From Cymbomonas tetramitiformis (Eukaryota > Chlorophyta > Pyramimonadophyceae > Pyramimonadales > Pyramimonadaceae): DNA of 64,000 bases. Where the stretch lies: contig LGRX02035513.1 in NCBI GenBank assembly GCA_001247695.2, positions 30,298-94,297 of the forward strand, read 5' to 3'. The stretch's first letter is position 1. The number at the start of each line of letters is the position of its first letter. The notes under the pieces were generated by a model, which did not search any database, was not told the origin of the DNA, and worked only from the letters and a program-made list of their open reading frames with translations. The translations under genes and the position numbers were made by a program. Shown here in pieces: positions 18,685 through 30,359 of this stretch.

Positions 18685-19400
18685 GAAAACGGGATTAATC
18701 TAGATATCTATATATATGTGTGTGTGTGTGTGCGTGTGTGATAACAATTCCCCGCACGCAACGCGGCACACGATACTAATATATATATATCTGGATACGA
18801 GCCGTAAATAATAGGGTATCTTGACCGTGCATAACTTTTGAGGCACGAGGTCTTTTCGAATGAAACTTTGCATACATAAAGGTGTGTTATAGACGAACAC
18901 AACGATATATTGTTTGTTGTGATAGCATGAGTGAAACCCAAATTCCGATACCCATATCTTGTGGCTATATACGAGCCGTAAATAATAGGGTATCTTGACC
19001 GTGAATAACTTTTGAGGCACGAGGTCTTTTCGAATGAAACTTTGCATACATAAAGGTCTATTATAGACGAACACAACGATATATTGTTTGCTGTGATAGC
19101 ATAAGTGAAACCCAAAATCTGATACCCATATCTTGTGGCTATATACGAGCCGTGAATAATAGGGTATCTTGACCGTGAATAACTTTTGAGGCACGAGGTC
19201 TTTTCGAATGAAACTTTGCATACACAAAGGTCTGTTATAGACGAACACAACGATATATTGTTTGTTGTGATAGCATAAGTGAAACCCAAAATCTGATACC
19301 CATATCTTGTGGCTATATACGAGCCGTAAATAATAAGAATTCCCCACACGCGCCGCACCACACGAGATTAATATATGTATCTAGATATATATGCGTGTAG
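18685..19400. repeat. 174-bp tandem repeat, three copies plus partial
   Basis: GCCGTAAATAATA recurs at 18801, 18975, 19149 and 19323, an exact 174-bp period. A related border block (AATTCCCC, CGCACACG-like, then an ATATAT-rich tract) flanks the array on both sides near 18745 and 19336. The period is a multiple of three, so two minus-strand frames stay open by chance; neither looks like a real protein. Confidence 0.85.
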
Positions 19401-19613
19401 ATATATGAGTTTCTAAACAAGTGATATATGTTAACTATGATCAAACTTCGATCGGACTTCGGTGTCTTAGAGAACACTGCAGGTATATAATACAAGATAA
19501 CATGCTAGGTAATAATGCTAAAGCAAGAAGGTTACACAAAATAATATGCTAGTTGTTATTGCTAAAGCAAAAAGCTAATACACCATAAAATGCTATTCAA
19601 GATAGAAGCTAGT

Positions 19614-21320
19614 TCACACGGAGGGTTGGTCCATAGCATATCTTTTCAGGTTCCTATTGGTGCGGATAAGAGTGTTCATGTCAAATTGGTGAAACACACA
19701 AACACCTCGGAACCCCATGTGGCTTTTCATTTTGTGGAGGCGGATATGGGAAGCCGCAATGTCACCCGTCAAAACTAGCAACCGACCATTTCCAACAAGA
19801 ATCTTTTGAGCACCTTGAAACTTGACCTCCATTTCCAAAGCGGTATCTACCGCGGAGAAAACCCGCGGGATGCGAAAGGTGGAGTCGGATGCGGGCTCGG
19901 AGGCGTCCTGAGAAGGCTCTACCGCCGCGGCCGCTTGAGCCATAAGATCCTCGAACTCGGCCGGAACAACCGCTTCCGCGGGAGGGTGTGCTTCCTCGGG
20001 GGCGGGTGTCTCTTGCGGAGACTCAAACACAAATAAAAGAGCTCGAACGGTGTCGAGGAAAAAGGAATCCTTGCATGTATCATCGACGAAAGGAAATTGG
20101 ACGGGCACATTTCCAAGGTTGTAACAAGCGGGGAGCATGTGTGCTTGCACCGCATCAACTTGAAAGGGGATTGGCAACGTGATCGCCCGATTCACCTCTT
20201 CGCCCACCAACGCGAAGAGTTTGGCGGTGACCAAGTCCGGTGGTTGGACACCTTGGGATGAGAGCCGATATGTGAAGGTGTGGTTGGAAATCACCCCAAC
20301 CCGAAACCAAGTTGAGATGGGGCTTGTGGATGCACGCCCACCCGAACACGCATGAGCCTTGCTTTTGAGATAGTGCACAAGGAAGGAAATGTCCGGCGGG
20401 CTCAACTCATGAACCACGCGAAGGATGCCGGGCTCCACGCCAACAATGGAAGGCTCCAATGCCAAAGGCGTGTCCATGCTCGTTCCACGCCTCTCGGAAA
20501 AAAAACCACTAGCTTGGGAAGCGCTCATTCCGCCAAAGAAAAGAAGGTTGAAGTCCTTATGCGACAAGCGAGTGGGGACAAGCTCTTGAGGGCCAAACAC
20601 TTGCAATGGACGCGCGTTGTATTTATTGTAGCGTCGTGGTTCCAAAAGATCTTTCAAGAATCGAAAAAAAAACGCGGCTCGTCTTTGTCGTTGACTAGGC
20701 CATTGGCCACGAGGTGTTTCACCTCACTTGAGAACGTTGTTTTTTCAAGGACCCCATCAGGTTTTTTTTGGCATCGCTTGACTCAGGAAGAGCCATAATC
20801 ATTTGAACGCGATACGCGTAAGAGGACGCATGCACTTTGATAGGGTTGAAGAAGGGGCTTTCCCAACGCTTGTTTTGCTCTTGGGCCCTCAAAGTAAGAC
20901 CCATAAGCTTCATTCGATCGTCTCTCAAACTTGCGTATTCCGCTCTTGTCCAAGGGCTGGGGTGGGGGAATTCGGGTAAATGCAAGGAGAAGAATATTCT
21001 TCTAATGGCTCAAGTAGCACCAACCCCAAGCACTTCGGCCCATTCCCCAAGTCAACGTCCCCATACGTCGCGACTAGCGCGACGAAGTTACACCCTTGCG
21101 AGTGGATCACGTACTTACGAAGAATTTTATACAAGGTACCCTTGTAGAAGTTCTCGCTTTCCACTCTTGATAGGATGACAACGGGTATAGCACCTTTTTG
21201 GACCTCGGCAAGGCATCGCTCCTCAGGGTGCAATACTATTGCTGTTAGCAATATCATTTTCCAAATCTCGTGCGCTAGAACGCACGAGAATTCCCATGCA
21301 GATCCCAATTTCCATGACAT
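19614..21320 (-). CDS. Unidentified multi-exon gene, possibly AlkB-like
   Basis: Three minus-strand coding-looking pieces lie end to end: 20925-21320, 20719-20985 and 19614-20657. In the last, ACYNLGNVPVQFPFVDD and later GRLLVLTGDIAASHIRLH followed by GFRGVCVFHQF resemble the AlkB core (N-x-Y, H-x-D, then the G-D-L-L-V-x-x-G block with distal His and Arg). The first His of H-x-D is not seen, so activity is doubtful. An acidic Pro/Glu/Ala-rich loop sits in between. Splice sites were not resolved. Alternatives are a transposon-borne gene or an unrelated lineage-specific protein. Confidence 0.35.
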
Positions 21321-23544
21321 GCGGTTGAAAGAAACGTGGACCTACCAGTTTAGCTTGCAGTCGCGACTGCAAACTGAGCTGATGCCGCCACGGATTGGCT
21401 CAATCAGGAGCTCAAAATATAGGCATTCGTTCGCGTTAGGAATACATACATTTCAGTTACGAACGTGAGAAAAAATGTTTGCGTAACGAATTTCAATTAA
21501 CAACAGCAGGGGTTATGCGTGCGAGAAGCGTTTTTCACATACTTAAGCGCTTCACAGGCGTAAAATATTGCACCTCCAGCCGAGCGACAGCGACAGCCAT
21601 ACTTCCGACAGGGACACGCGTATTATTTCACTTTTTTTTTTTTTTGAAAATCCATTCTTCGGAAAATGCCGTCGTGTGTCACATGCACATACAAGTATTC
21701 CCCAGAATGCAAAATGAAAAGTATTCCCAAATGAGGACTTTCTATTCCCAAACAATTATATTTCGGTAATGACATGCAAGCATCCTTATTACGCTACAAC
21801 GTATACAGTAGTCGTATCCACTACATTCGATATATATTTAATATCTCATATTGCGGCTTGTATTTGTTTCACGCATCAGCTAGCCCATTTGTTTTAATTA
21901 ATTGTCGAGGTTCGTATTTTGTATCGAGGTGTTTACCAATATGGATTTTTCTTCTTCAACGTTGTTCCAGGGTATATGTCGAACTAATTAAATATCTTCA
22001 AAAACAATAAAGGGAGACACTGTAAGGTAGAACGAAAAGCTGCGACCTCTACTTGCTGAAATGGAGAAGCTTTGCGACGAGGAGACGAAGGATGAATAGA
22101 AATGGCGGGTGAAGAGGAAGACGAAGAAACACATGAAGGCCGGCTTCCAGGTATTTTGGCAGTTTAGCGCGTGGGCAACTGCGCGCACCAGTATGGGTTT
22201 GGGAGGTGCAACAAGGACAAGACGAGCGCCTTCGACGTCAGACATCCGTACGCTGGCCCACTATGGGCGTGTGCACTGCTGATTAACGTCAATGTCGCAT
22301 AACGACTTTAAAAAGAACATGTGGTTCCGTGGGGGACTTGCCTCCTAGACTTGATATACCCTGAGTATAGAAAATTGGGGTATTGTATGCATGCCTCGTG
22401 CAAGAGGCCTGGGAGCAGCGAGATAGATTGGCACGTAGACAAGAATGACGTCCAGTACCAGTTCTGGATCATGCTTGGTAGTTTCAGCAGGGCGAACGTC
22501 ATCTTTGATGGCGCAGACGCTGGGATGACTTGAGCCGCTCATTTTTCGGTAGTCGGAGTGTCGGTGAGCCATACACTACTGTGATCAAGTGCGATGCTAG
22601 AGCACGCCACAGTGTTCACACTCATGGCATGCGAGGTGCGGCATACTCTGTTTCATGGTTCAAGATGTATGACCGTGGGCATTTAGAAATTGACAAAATG
22701 CCGCCTAGGATGTGGCCACCCGTAAGAATCTAGAATAACATAGCTATCATATTATATATTTCATATTGCGTATAAGCATTTCGAAATGTCTTGACTACAT
22801 GTCCCTCTAAGTAGCAAACTTTAAGATTCCAAGGTCATAAACGGTCGGTCTGCCTCACACACTTAAAGCATAGGTTGTAGTAGACAAATAAATTGTCACT
22901 CAGCTTGGACTGCAAGCACATCTCTTGCGGAGCATAATTAAAAATGTCTTGCTTGTTGTGGTCGATAATAAACATCGTAAACCAGTACAGTAGTTTTTGG
23001 CGATATTCGACTGTAACCTTCAAGAACAATCTTGTAAAATAACCGTGTGCTTCGCACTTATATTTTCCTTCGAGAGCATATATTCGGGCTCCCAACCGAG
23101 AACTTGGTGCAGTGCACACGTTTTGTTGTGAATATTTCTTTGCGCCGGCTTCGGGAGCTTGCCTTTGTGAGGAACTACGAGAGACCCCTTGGAAATATCA
23201 CGCTGTCTTGCGCGGACAACATACTCTCCGGTCTTGGCAATTTGCAACTTTGCGGGAAAATAAGATGTTATTTGCGCTCAACGCGGAACATTCACATTCG
23301 ATGTTTCTTGAGCATGCCGATTTATTTCCTCAGTGAAGTACGAATGTTGCTTAAGAAGTAATGAAGTGGTGCGTGTGGCGTCGATACTTGAATTATTTGG
23401 GCGAGTTCGCGAATGGCCGATGAAGCGGGATTTCTATGGTTGAATTCGCGAATGACCGATGAAGTCGGATTTCTATGACACTAAGGAGTATACACACAGA
23501 ATACGTGGACTAACAACACAACGTGGAGTTCGCACGCAAACCTT

Positions 23545-23679
23545 ATGGAGTTTTCACACGGCACCCCTTCTGATGACTCTGATTATAGACTCTCGTCATC
23601 GGAGGTGGAGGATCCGCTTGAGGATACGTTGACCGATTCTGACGAGTCAGTGGATGTGACAAATACGAGATCGACGTAA
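23545..23679 (+). CDS. Small acidic ORF, 44 residues
   Basis: The translation is Ser/Asp/Glu-rich (for example SSSEVEDPLEDTLTDSDES) and ends cleanly. Acidic N termini of this kind occur in piggyBac-type transposases, but nothing downstream supports that. It could be the start of a gene interrupted by retrotransposon 2, which begins about 400 bp later. Confidence 0.2.
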   Translation: MEFSHGTPSDDSDYRLSSSEVEDPLEDTLTDSDESVDVTNTRST

Positions 23680-24086
23680 ATTTGGCACCAGGGTTATTGG
23701 CCATCTTGGTCGCTTCTATGCATAGGAATGGCCGAGACGAGCATGGGTTTTAATTGAACGCCATCCCTATAAATCTGAATCCCTGTCCGATATTATATGT
23801 GATCAAACCGATTATTCCATCTTACTGATTATTGACGGAATATCACGTCACTGCGCTGAATGTATTTCAACAAGGACTGTCATCCCATACTCGCTTATTG
23901 GCAGCGATTCCCGGGCTGCCCGACGTTACATCGTACGGGTAGTTGCGTGTGAACCACAAATTATTACTGAGGGACGAACTAACATAGTCCTCAGTGAACA
24001 GAGAACCCTCACTGCTGCCCAACACGCTGACACATCAAGTAGCGAACGAGGAATTGTCGTGCTCAATCAACGTCATGGGCGATAGG

Positions 24087-24093
24087 AGACGAC
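24087..24093. repeat. Left target-site duplication of retrotransposon 2 (AGACGAC)
   Basis: The same seven bases lie immediately after the element at 38805-38811. Seven bases is longer than the usual 4-6 bp for this class; one or two matches may be chance. Confidence 0.65.
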
Positions 24094-24585
24094 TGTAACA
24101 AACGCCGGCCTCCCATGGTACCGTGCCGGGTTTGTCCAGCTAGTGACAGGCGTGACAGATATGACGAGTATGACAGATCTCGCGTGGGATGACTGCTCGA
24201 GAGAAATAGACTTGGTAAAGAAGATATGGTCATCGTCAGGTGACCGCGAAGTGATAAGAGGATATGACAGTTACAAGTATGCCACTGACGTGTCAGTCAG
24301 AATACGGTAAACGGTAACATTGTTAAAGCTGGCACAGAATAATGACTTTCTATTGGCAGATGAAGATTTCAGGGCGGAAGCCTGTTACAGTTTTTGCAGA
24401 TGTGACAATGACTCGAGATATAAGTAAGCTCTGACCGTAGGTCAGAACTAGAGGACTCATTATTGTTTTGCCTTCGCAAGTGCTAGGTGGCTGTTCGCAT
24501 GCCAGTGCTAGACCGCTAAGACAGTTCTGCTCACAGTTTTGTACAATAATTCGTACTTTTGGTTATTATGTTGATCTTTTGATGA
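24094..24585 (+). repeat. 5' LTR remnant of retrotransposon 2
   Basis: Nearly identical to 38058-38552; the later copy has a 3-bp insertion (CGG) near 38500. The remnant starts part-way into the full LTR (37836-38584) and lacks its last 32 bases, then runs straight into sequence leading to the RT ORF. Confidence 0.9.
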
Positions 24586-24606
24586 TCGAACCCGCCGGTA
24601 GCCGCG

Positions 24607-26535
24607 GTGCGGTTCAACCGAATTTTGCGATTTTTTCTGCTCTTGTGCGGGATTTTGTGGGTCGCCGGCAAGCTAGCAGAGGATATGCCTGCACATGGTG
24701 CCATGCCATCCACACGGTTTGCCTGGGGTGCAGCGCCTTGCACTTCCTGGGAGGCTCAGCAGTCGTCAAGGCAGTGGGAGCCGGGCTGGGAGGCCAACGT
24801 CGCGGAGCAGGATGAGGTCTTGCCGTACACCGTGTTGGACGAGCTTCAGCCTCTGGGCAAGACGACTGTGACCAAGGACGAGGCAGCGTGGCTCGACACA
24901 GAGCTCAACGCCACGTCTGGAGGCCATCCTGACTTCAAGGAGGAGCATTGGGAGGTGATGCGGACTGTTCTTCGCAGATGCAAGGGCACCTTCGCCAACA
25001 CCCCTCACGACCTGACAGGCTACAAGGGCAAGGCGGAACACAACACGTTCTCCATCCCGTTCAAGGACGAGTCCAAGGCTGTCTACCAGAGGCCGAGGAA
25101 GTACAGCCCGGTCGAGCAGGAGATTATTGACATTCACTGCAAGGAGTTGCTGGAGTATGGCTTCATAGAGCCCGCAGCCAAGCATTGCAGGCATGCAAGC
25201 AACGTCGTTGTGACCGGTAAGAAGGATCACGAGACTGGTTTGTGGACCCAGACGCGCTTCTGCGTAGATCTCAGGGGCATCAACCGACACTCTCTCAAGG
25301 ACAATACCTTGCCGCATCGACCAGAGGAGCTTTACCAGAAGGTGGCGAAGGCGAGGTTCAAGACGACGCTGGATGCCACCAAAGCCTTCCACCAGATTCC
25401 TATGGCCACGGAAGAGGACAGGAGTAAGACGGCGTTTTGGTGGAAGAACCAGTTGTACCAGTGCACCTCGATGCCTTTCGGGGCTGCTGGAGCAACGTCT
25501 GCATTTGTGAGGATCATGGACTACGAGCTACGTCACCTGCAACATTGCACGGTGGCGTACGTCGATGACGTGGTGGTCTACACGGATTCCACGCCTGAGC
25601 AGCATCTGAAGGATGTCGAGGAGGTGTTGCGCACGTTAGGAGACGCTGGTATAAGGCTGCACGCAGGCAAGAGCACCTTTGGGGCAGCCACTGTGGACTT
25701 TTTGGGCTACCGCATTGGGCACAACTCTATTGGTGCGCAGGAGGCAAAGTGCAAGGCCATCCAGGACCTCCCGAGGCCCCAGGACAAGACTGGGCTCCGC
25801 TCTATTCTGGGCATGATGAACTACTATAAGGGCCTGGTGGGTGAGCCAGGGGGACCAAACTATTCTGAGATGGCGCGCCCCCTCAACGACTTGCTCAAGA
25901 AAGAGATCACAGATATCAAGGGAGCTTGGGGGAAGGAGCAGGACCAGGCGCTCCAGGACCTGAAGGACTCGCTCTGTGCTGGGAGATGTCTGAGGCCAAT
26001 CGATTATGACAGGCCCCTCATATTGTACACCGACTGGAGTACCTATGGCATTGGTGCAGTGCTGGGCCAGAAGGACGACGATGGAAAGGAGTACATCTGC
26101 ATGGCGATCAGTCGTTCCTTGAGCAAAACGGAGAGACAGTACGCTAGCTTCAAAGGTGAGATGCTTGCAGTGGTGTGGGCAGTGCGCACGCTGAGGCAGT
26201 ACCTGCATGGCGTCCACTTCACGCTGGTGACCGATCACTCGCCACTCACTACCTTGATGGAGAAGTCTGACCTTCAGGGACAGCATCTACGATGGGCGAT
26301 CAGCCTACAGGAGTTCGACTTCACGGTGCAGTATCGCCCGGGAGCTAAGAACAGCAATGCCGACGTGCCATCTCGCTACCCGTTACCGTCCACGACAGAC
26401 GAGACTGGAGCAAGGCATGCGCGAGAGAAGGCATCTGCGCTTCACGCAGGCGTGGGGGAAGTTTACACGGAGAAGGATTTCTGCGACAGCCTGTGCTTTA
26501 TGCTGGCTGGGACACCCCCCCAGGGGAGGAGGTGA
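24607..26535 (+). CDS. Reverse transcriptase and RNase H of retrotransposon 2
   Basis: RT begins near residue 80 (DELQPLGKTTV region). It shows YGFIEPAAKHCRHASNVVV, FCVDLRGINRHS, the FKTTLDATKAFHQIPMAT block, MPFGAAGATSAF and the catalytic YVDDVVVY (Tyr318). RNase H follows with LYTDWSTYGIGAVLG (Asp476), GEMLAVVWAVRTLRQYL and TDHSPLTTL. The first 75 or so residues, hydrophobic and unlike any pol domain, are probably read-through of deleted leader or gag-protease sequence, so the ATG is not authentic. The frame stops at 26535, but the polyprotein continues in another frame from about 26500. RT and RNase H catalytic residues are intact. Confidence 0.9.
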   Translation: MRFNRILRFFLLLCGILWVAGKLAEDMPAHGAMPSTRFAWGAAPCTSWEAQQSSRQWEPGWEANVAEQDEVLPYTVLDELQPLGKTTVTKDEAAWLDTELNATSGGHPDFKEEHWEVMRTVLRRCKGTFANTPHDLTGYKGKAEHNTFSIPFKDESKAVYQRPRKYSPVEQEIIDIHCKELLEYGFIEPAAKHCRHASNVVVTGKKDHETGLWTQTRFCVDLRGINRHSLKDNTLPHRPEELYQKVAKARFKTTLDATKAFHQIPMATEEDRSKTAFWWKNQLYQCTSMPFGAAGATSAFVRIMDYELRHLQHCTVAYVDDVVVYTDSTPEQHLKDVEEVLRTLGDAGIRLHAGKSTFGAATVDFLGYRIGHNSIGAQEAKCKAIQDLPRPQDKTGLRSILGMMNYYKGLVGEPGGPNYSEMARPLNDLLKKEITDIKGAWGKEQDQALQDLKDSLCAGRCLRPIDYDRPLILYTDWSTYGIGAVLGQKDDDGKEYICMAISRSLSKTERQYASFKGEMLAVVWAVRTLRQYLHGVHFTLVTDHSPLTTLMEKSDLQGQHLRWAISLQEFDFTVQYRPGAKNSNADVPSRYPLPSTTDETGARHAREKASALHAGVGEVYTEKDFCDSLCFMLAGTPPQGRR

Positions 26536-27657
26536 CGCCAGAGGTGCAGGTCGCTAACCACTGCAAAATGGCCGCCATAGAGCAGCTGGGCACGGGACCG
26601 GTACATCGCTTGTTCGATTTGCACCATCAAGATGAACTGGAGTGCAATCATGCGGCCCTGTTCGACACAGACCAATCCGAGTTGGTGGTCGACTCTGGGA
26701 GACTAGCGAGAGCAGCTTGGAAGGCGCTGAGCTTGGTGAGACCCACGCGAGGCACGCATGGTGAAGGGAGTCCTGCTGTATACAGCGATGAATACTTTGA
26801 AGGTGAACGCATCTTGAAGCCTGAGAAGGTGGACACCAGAGTGCTGGACAAGCGGTTCTTCTCGCAAGCTCGAGAAGAAGGTGTGGTATGCTATGAGCCG
26901 TGTGGAGGCCTCTGTGCTGGCCTAGAGATGTTACTCCGTAATAATGGAATAAAGGTGGATCGATACTTATATCAAGACATATCATCGGGCAGTCAGGCAG
27001 TGGCCAGAGCCAGGTGCACGGCGTTACTGAGGCGATATCCTGACCTTATGTCGCCCGATGCAATGGAGTTTGGGGCCCTACGCCTCACGATCTACACGAC
27101 ACTACGAGCGCTGATTTCATACGAGCAGGAGCTCTTCAAGATCGGCAGTGGGTTATGGTGTGTGGGTTTCCATGCCAGGATCTCTCTCCAGCTGGAACGC
27201 TCACGGGCTTGGATGGCAGGCAGGCCAGGCACAGCAAGTTATTTTATGAAGTGGTTCGGCTTTTATCTACGCTGCAGCAGCTACAGAATCAGCGGCCTCC
27301 AGGCTATGTCCTGGAGAACGTTTCTCCGCTGTCGCACAGACCTGGAACCAAGATCAGGGACGAAGTGTTCGCCCGTACATTGCCAGTGTTATTGGCCGAC
27401 CAGTGTCCTTTGACGCAGCGCAAGCAGGTGCCTACGCTCACCGACTGAGGGCGTATTGGAGCAACCTGTTCCAGAACCACCAATTTCGCTCCGTGATGGG
27501 CAAGGTGGCGAGGCCAGAAGGGCGGGTCGTATCATCGATCCTATGCAAGGGCTGGCAGCCCAGGCCTGTGGTGAGGACAGACCGCGCACCCCACTATGTG
27601 GTGAACGTCGTGGTGGGAGAACCATTGAGGGCCCTTCCCACCATCATGGCAACACAA
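26493..27657 (+). pseudogene. DNMT3-like cytosine-5 methyltransferase domain, part 1 (motifs I-VIII), frameshifted
   Basis: After about 120 unrecognised residues, VVCYEPCGGLCAGLEMLL and GIKVDRYLYQDIS correspond to motifs I-II. The VDRY wording is characteristic of DNMT3. A frame break near 27150 leads to VCGFPCQDLSPAG (motif IV, catalytic Cys), HSKLFYEVVRLL and YVLENVS (motif VI). A second break near 27400 leads to AHRLRAYWSNLF, matching the R-A-R-Y-F-W-G-N block (motif VIII) of DNMT3. The domain is then cut by the foldback element at 27658. It sits between RNase H and integrase, the slot used by the Dam-like domain in retrotransposon 1. The breaks make this copy inactive. Confidence 0.8.
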
Positions 27658-29007
27658 GTGGCTACTACCCGATGGTCCTTACGGTAGGACCTAGAACGCT
27701 CTAGGTCCTACCATAAGGACCGCTTTTTCAATAATTTTTTGAGGTGCCCTATTGGTATCGTGAATGGCTACCCTCCGGTTGATGGCATATTTAGGACTTG
27801 AACTCAGTCCCCTGTTTCCCACTTGCCGAGTTTTAACCCAAGCGGGATGCTACACTACCCGTATTAGGCACGGGTAGCGTAAAAAAATGTCGAGAACTTT
27901 TCTAAAGCCAAAAGTCTCTTAAACTAATAGCACATCTTTCATAATTTTTCGCCGACAGACTATGGAGGCTGAGCATGCGTCCAATGATCCAGTAGCACCG
28001 TAGTCTCATTATGTACAATCATGTTTAGAATAGAGCACAAGTCGATAACCTCATAGCGGACATTTAGCTGCACCCCCATCAACCTGTCCCATCATTTTTA
28101 GTCAAATGTCATAAAATTTAAGGGCCGATTTTGGCTTTGGTCTGAAGTCGGGGATGCTATATTGAATGCGCACGTGCCGCTTACACGCTATTACCTCGCT
28201 ATTGTCGCCATATAGACACAATAATTGAATTTTCGAGCCATCTACATAGGCAGAATGTGCGATATTTTGGCGTGTATTCATCGTTGATCCGGGCGAAGGG
28301 CATTATTATTTTGGGCGATTTAGTGCCTTTTCCAGCTTTGACAGCCAATGCTGCTTCAACCACTATTTTGAGGGCCAAGATGAACTCGGATGGAATTTTT
28401 GACAAGACACTACGGAAAGAGCAGCTCAAGAACTTGACGACGTGGGTCTCGAAATTTTCGTAGGACCTATTGTGAAGCGGATAGCCGGGCTTAAATGTAG
28501 GTCCTTATGGTAGGACCTAGCTTTTTTTGCTGAAATTTGAAAAAAAAACCACCACCAAAGCGTGCGCAATTTAAGCACTCCAAAGGTCACCCTATGCATG
28601 CAACCACAACTTGAAATCAAGGTAAGGTTTGCGCGGAGTCCAAAAATGCAAAAACTTTTCAAAATCTAGATTTTGAGATACGAGCGATTTAAGTTTGCGC
28701 TTAAGTATGGTTAAGTATGGGGGGTGACCGAGCGGTATCGACCATAACTTTTCATTCACGTGGTCAATTTGATACCTGAAGTGCGCAATATGTACAGGGT
28801 GTACCGGGCAACCTATTTATCAAATAAAAGATTTTTGAAAAGTTTTTGCATTTTTGGACTCCGCGCAAACCTTACCTTGAAATATTCATTTGACTCATAA
28901 ATAGGATGGGTGATCGCACGTTGAACCAATTAAGTGATGTTTATGCGAGGAAAACACATTTGCACGTAGGTCCTTATGGTAGGACTTTGAATTTGGGTAG
29001 TAGCCAC
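27658..29007. mobile_element. Foldback/MITE-like non-coding element inserted in the DNMT domain
   Basis: GTGGCTACTACCC at 27658-27670 is the exact reverse complement of 28995-29007. Just inside both ends are copies of GGTCCTTAYGGTAGGAC, itself present again inverted at 27702-27720 and direct at 28499-28518. Internally a roughly 48-bp inverted repeat pairs 28617-28667 with 28835-28883. There is no transposase ORF. A CACAA or AA target duplication is possible but ambiguous. Coding sequence for the methyltransferase ends just before it and resumes just after. Confidence 0.75.
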
Positions 29008-30306
29008 AAGGATCTAGAGCATTCCGATCAGCGAGAATGGGCACCGTTGTGCGCAGCGCTGATGAGGACACTGAGGAGGAATCCCGAGAGGTGAACCTCG
29101 ACGAGAAATCGCGAGCCATGGGCTACAGTGCAAGTGAGCTACGCATGGCGGATCGATGGCCTGAACGACGGAGAACTGGCAAGCATTCTGGGCTTGGCCA
29201 TGGATCGCAGGGCTATGGAGCTGTTGATGGCGGTCGCAGAAGCAAGCAGGAAGGGGCTTCCTCACAGCGAGGAGTCCCCAGTGGCGGAGAATTCCCCAGG
29301 ACAGCCTATCGCTGTAGACAACAACTGGGCAGACCATGCGAGGTCGGACCTTCAGCAGAGACAAGCTTTGCTGGCAGAATGGGTTGGAAATTCAAACGCA
29401 TACACTCAGCAGGTGGCGAAGACTATGAGTCACTGTGACTGGGAAGAGAAGTTGCAGACGATGTGCTCGCGAGGGCAGAAAGGTGCACAAGGAATCGGTG
29501 CCAAGCGACAGAGCGCGGGGACCAAGAAGAAGAAGGAGTGGCAGCTCTACGCCATTGAACAATACCGTCTAAGGCACAAGAGTCACTTTGTGAAGGAGGG
29601 CGCGACCCAACCAGCACGCGCTGAGGTGCCTGCTTGGAGTCCGCCTGGTAAAGACAAGGAGATGAAAATTCCGAGGCTTGCATCTACCACCAGATTTGTG
29701 GACTTGGCGGCCAGCGTTGCAGAACAGCAGGCTGATCGCGACAAGCATCGAGACATACATGATGATGCGTGGTGTCTCAGATGGCTGAAGTCTGATGGCA
29801 GCGTGAAATTACCGACCGGAGGACGAAGTCCGCCGAGTAAAGAGGCGCGCGGCACGACACCGATGGGATGAGGCCACGGATGAGATCTACATGATCACGC
29901 TGTCGGGCAAGGAGGTGAGGATACCAAAGCCTGCCGACCGTTTGGCATTGGTCAAGGAGTACCACTCCAGGACTGGCCATTGGGGTATAAGGCGCACACA
30001 ACATCTTTTATGGCAGCGACATTGGTGGGCTGACCTGAAGAAGGACGTAGAGGCGGTGGTCACTCAGTGTGAAACCTGCCAGCGAGTAAAGACTCATTAC
30101 GCGAGGGAAGAGGCGGTCTTGTCCCCTTTGGAGATCGTATCATTCATGTATCGTTAGTCATTGGACTTGGCATGGCCTTCAAGAAGGGTAACGAGGTCTG
30201 GTAACAGCAGGGTGCTCATCATCATGACCGAGCACTACACCAGATTTATAGTCTGCGTACCCATCCCCAACAAAGAGGCAAGCACCATTGCGGCAGCGTT
30301 TCGCAC
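29008..30306 (+). pseudogene. DNMT C-terminal motif, spacer and integrase N-terminal half of retrotransposon 2
   Basis: Right after the foldback, EKSRAMGYSASELRMA and, one frame away, GLNDGELASILGLAMD fit methyltransferase motifs IX-X (the E-R-x-x-G-F and L-L-G region). About 200 Lys/Gln-rich residues follow as a linker. The integrase zinc module then reads YHSRTGHWGIRRTQHLLWQ and CETCQRV (HHCC). A stop at 30155-30157 and a frame change separate it from MDLAWPS with the first catalytic Asp. The integrase stops after A-A-F-R where the hAT element begins. These breaks mean no functional product. Confidence 0.75.
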
Positions 30307-30359
30307 GCAGTGTCGACATCGGATCCGGTCCGACCTTGCCAAGTTAGCTCGGCATCTTT

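Larger units (their letters stand above)
21321..24093. other. Long AT-rich intergenic stretch
   Basis: No supported gene apart from one tiny acidic ORF (23545-23679). Near 23385-23480 a roughly 46-bp unit containing TTCGCGAATG and CCGATGAAG is duplicated. The rest shows only short unrelated ORFs. Confidence 0.5.

Noticed and set aside
18700..19361. Two minus-strand ORFs of about 215 residues with internal repeats
   Set aside because: They are translations of the 174-bp satellite, whose period is divisible by three; two frames are open in parallel and neither has a domain.
12866..24093. Endogenous giant-virus segment
   Set aside because: Peptidase and dioxygenase genes are compatible with it, but no capsid, packaging ATPase or polymerase gene is present and the genes look spliced.
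24607..24680. Signal peptide at the start of the RT ORF of retrotransposon 2
   Set aside because: The hydrophobic stretch lies in sequence brought next to RT by a deletion and has no counterpart in Ty3/gypsy Pol.
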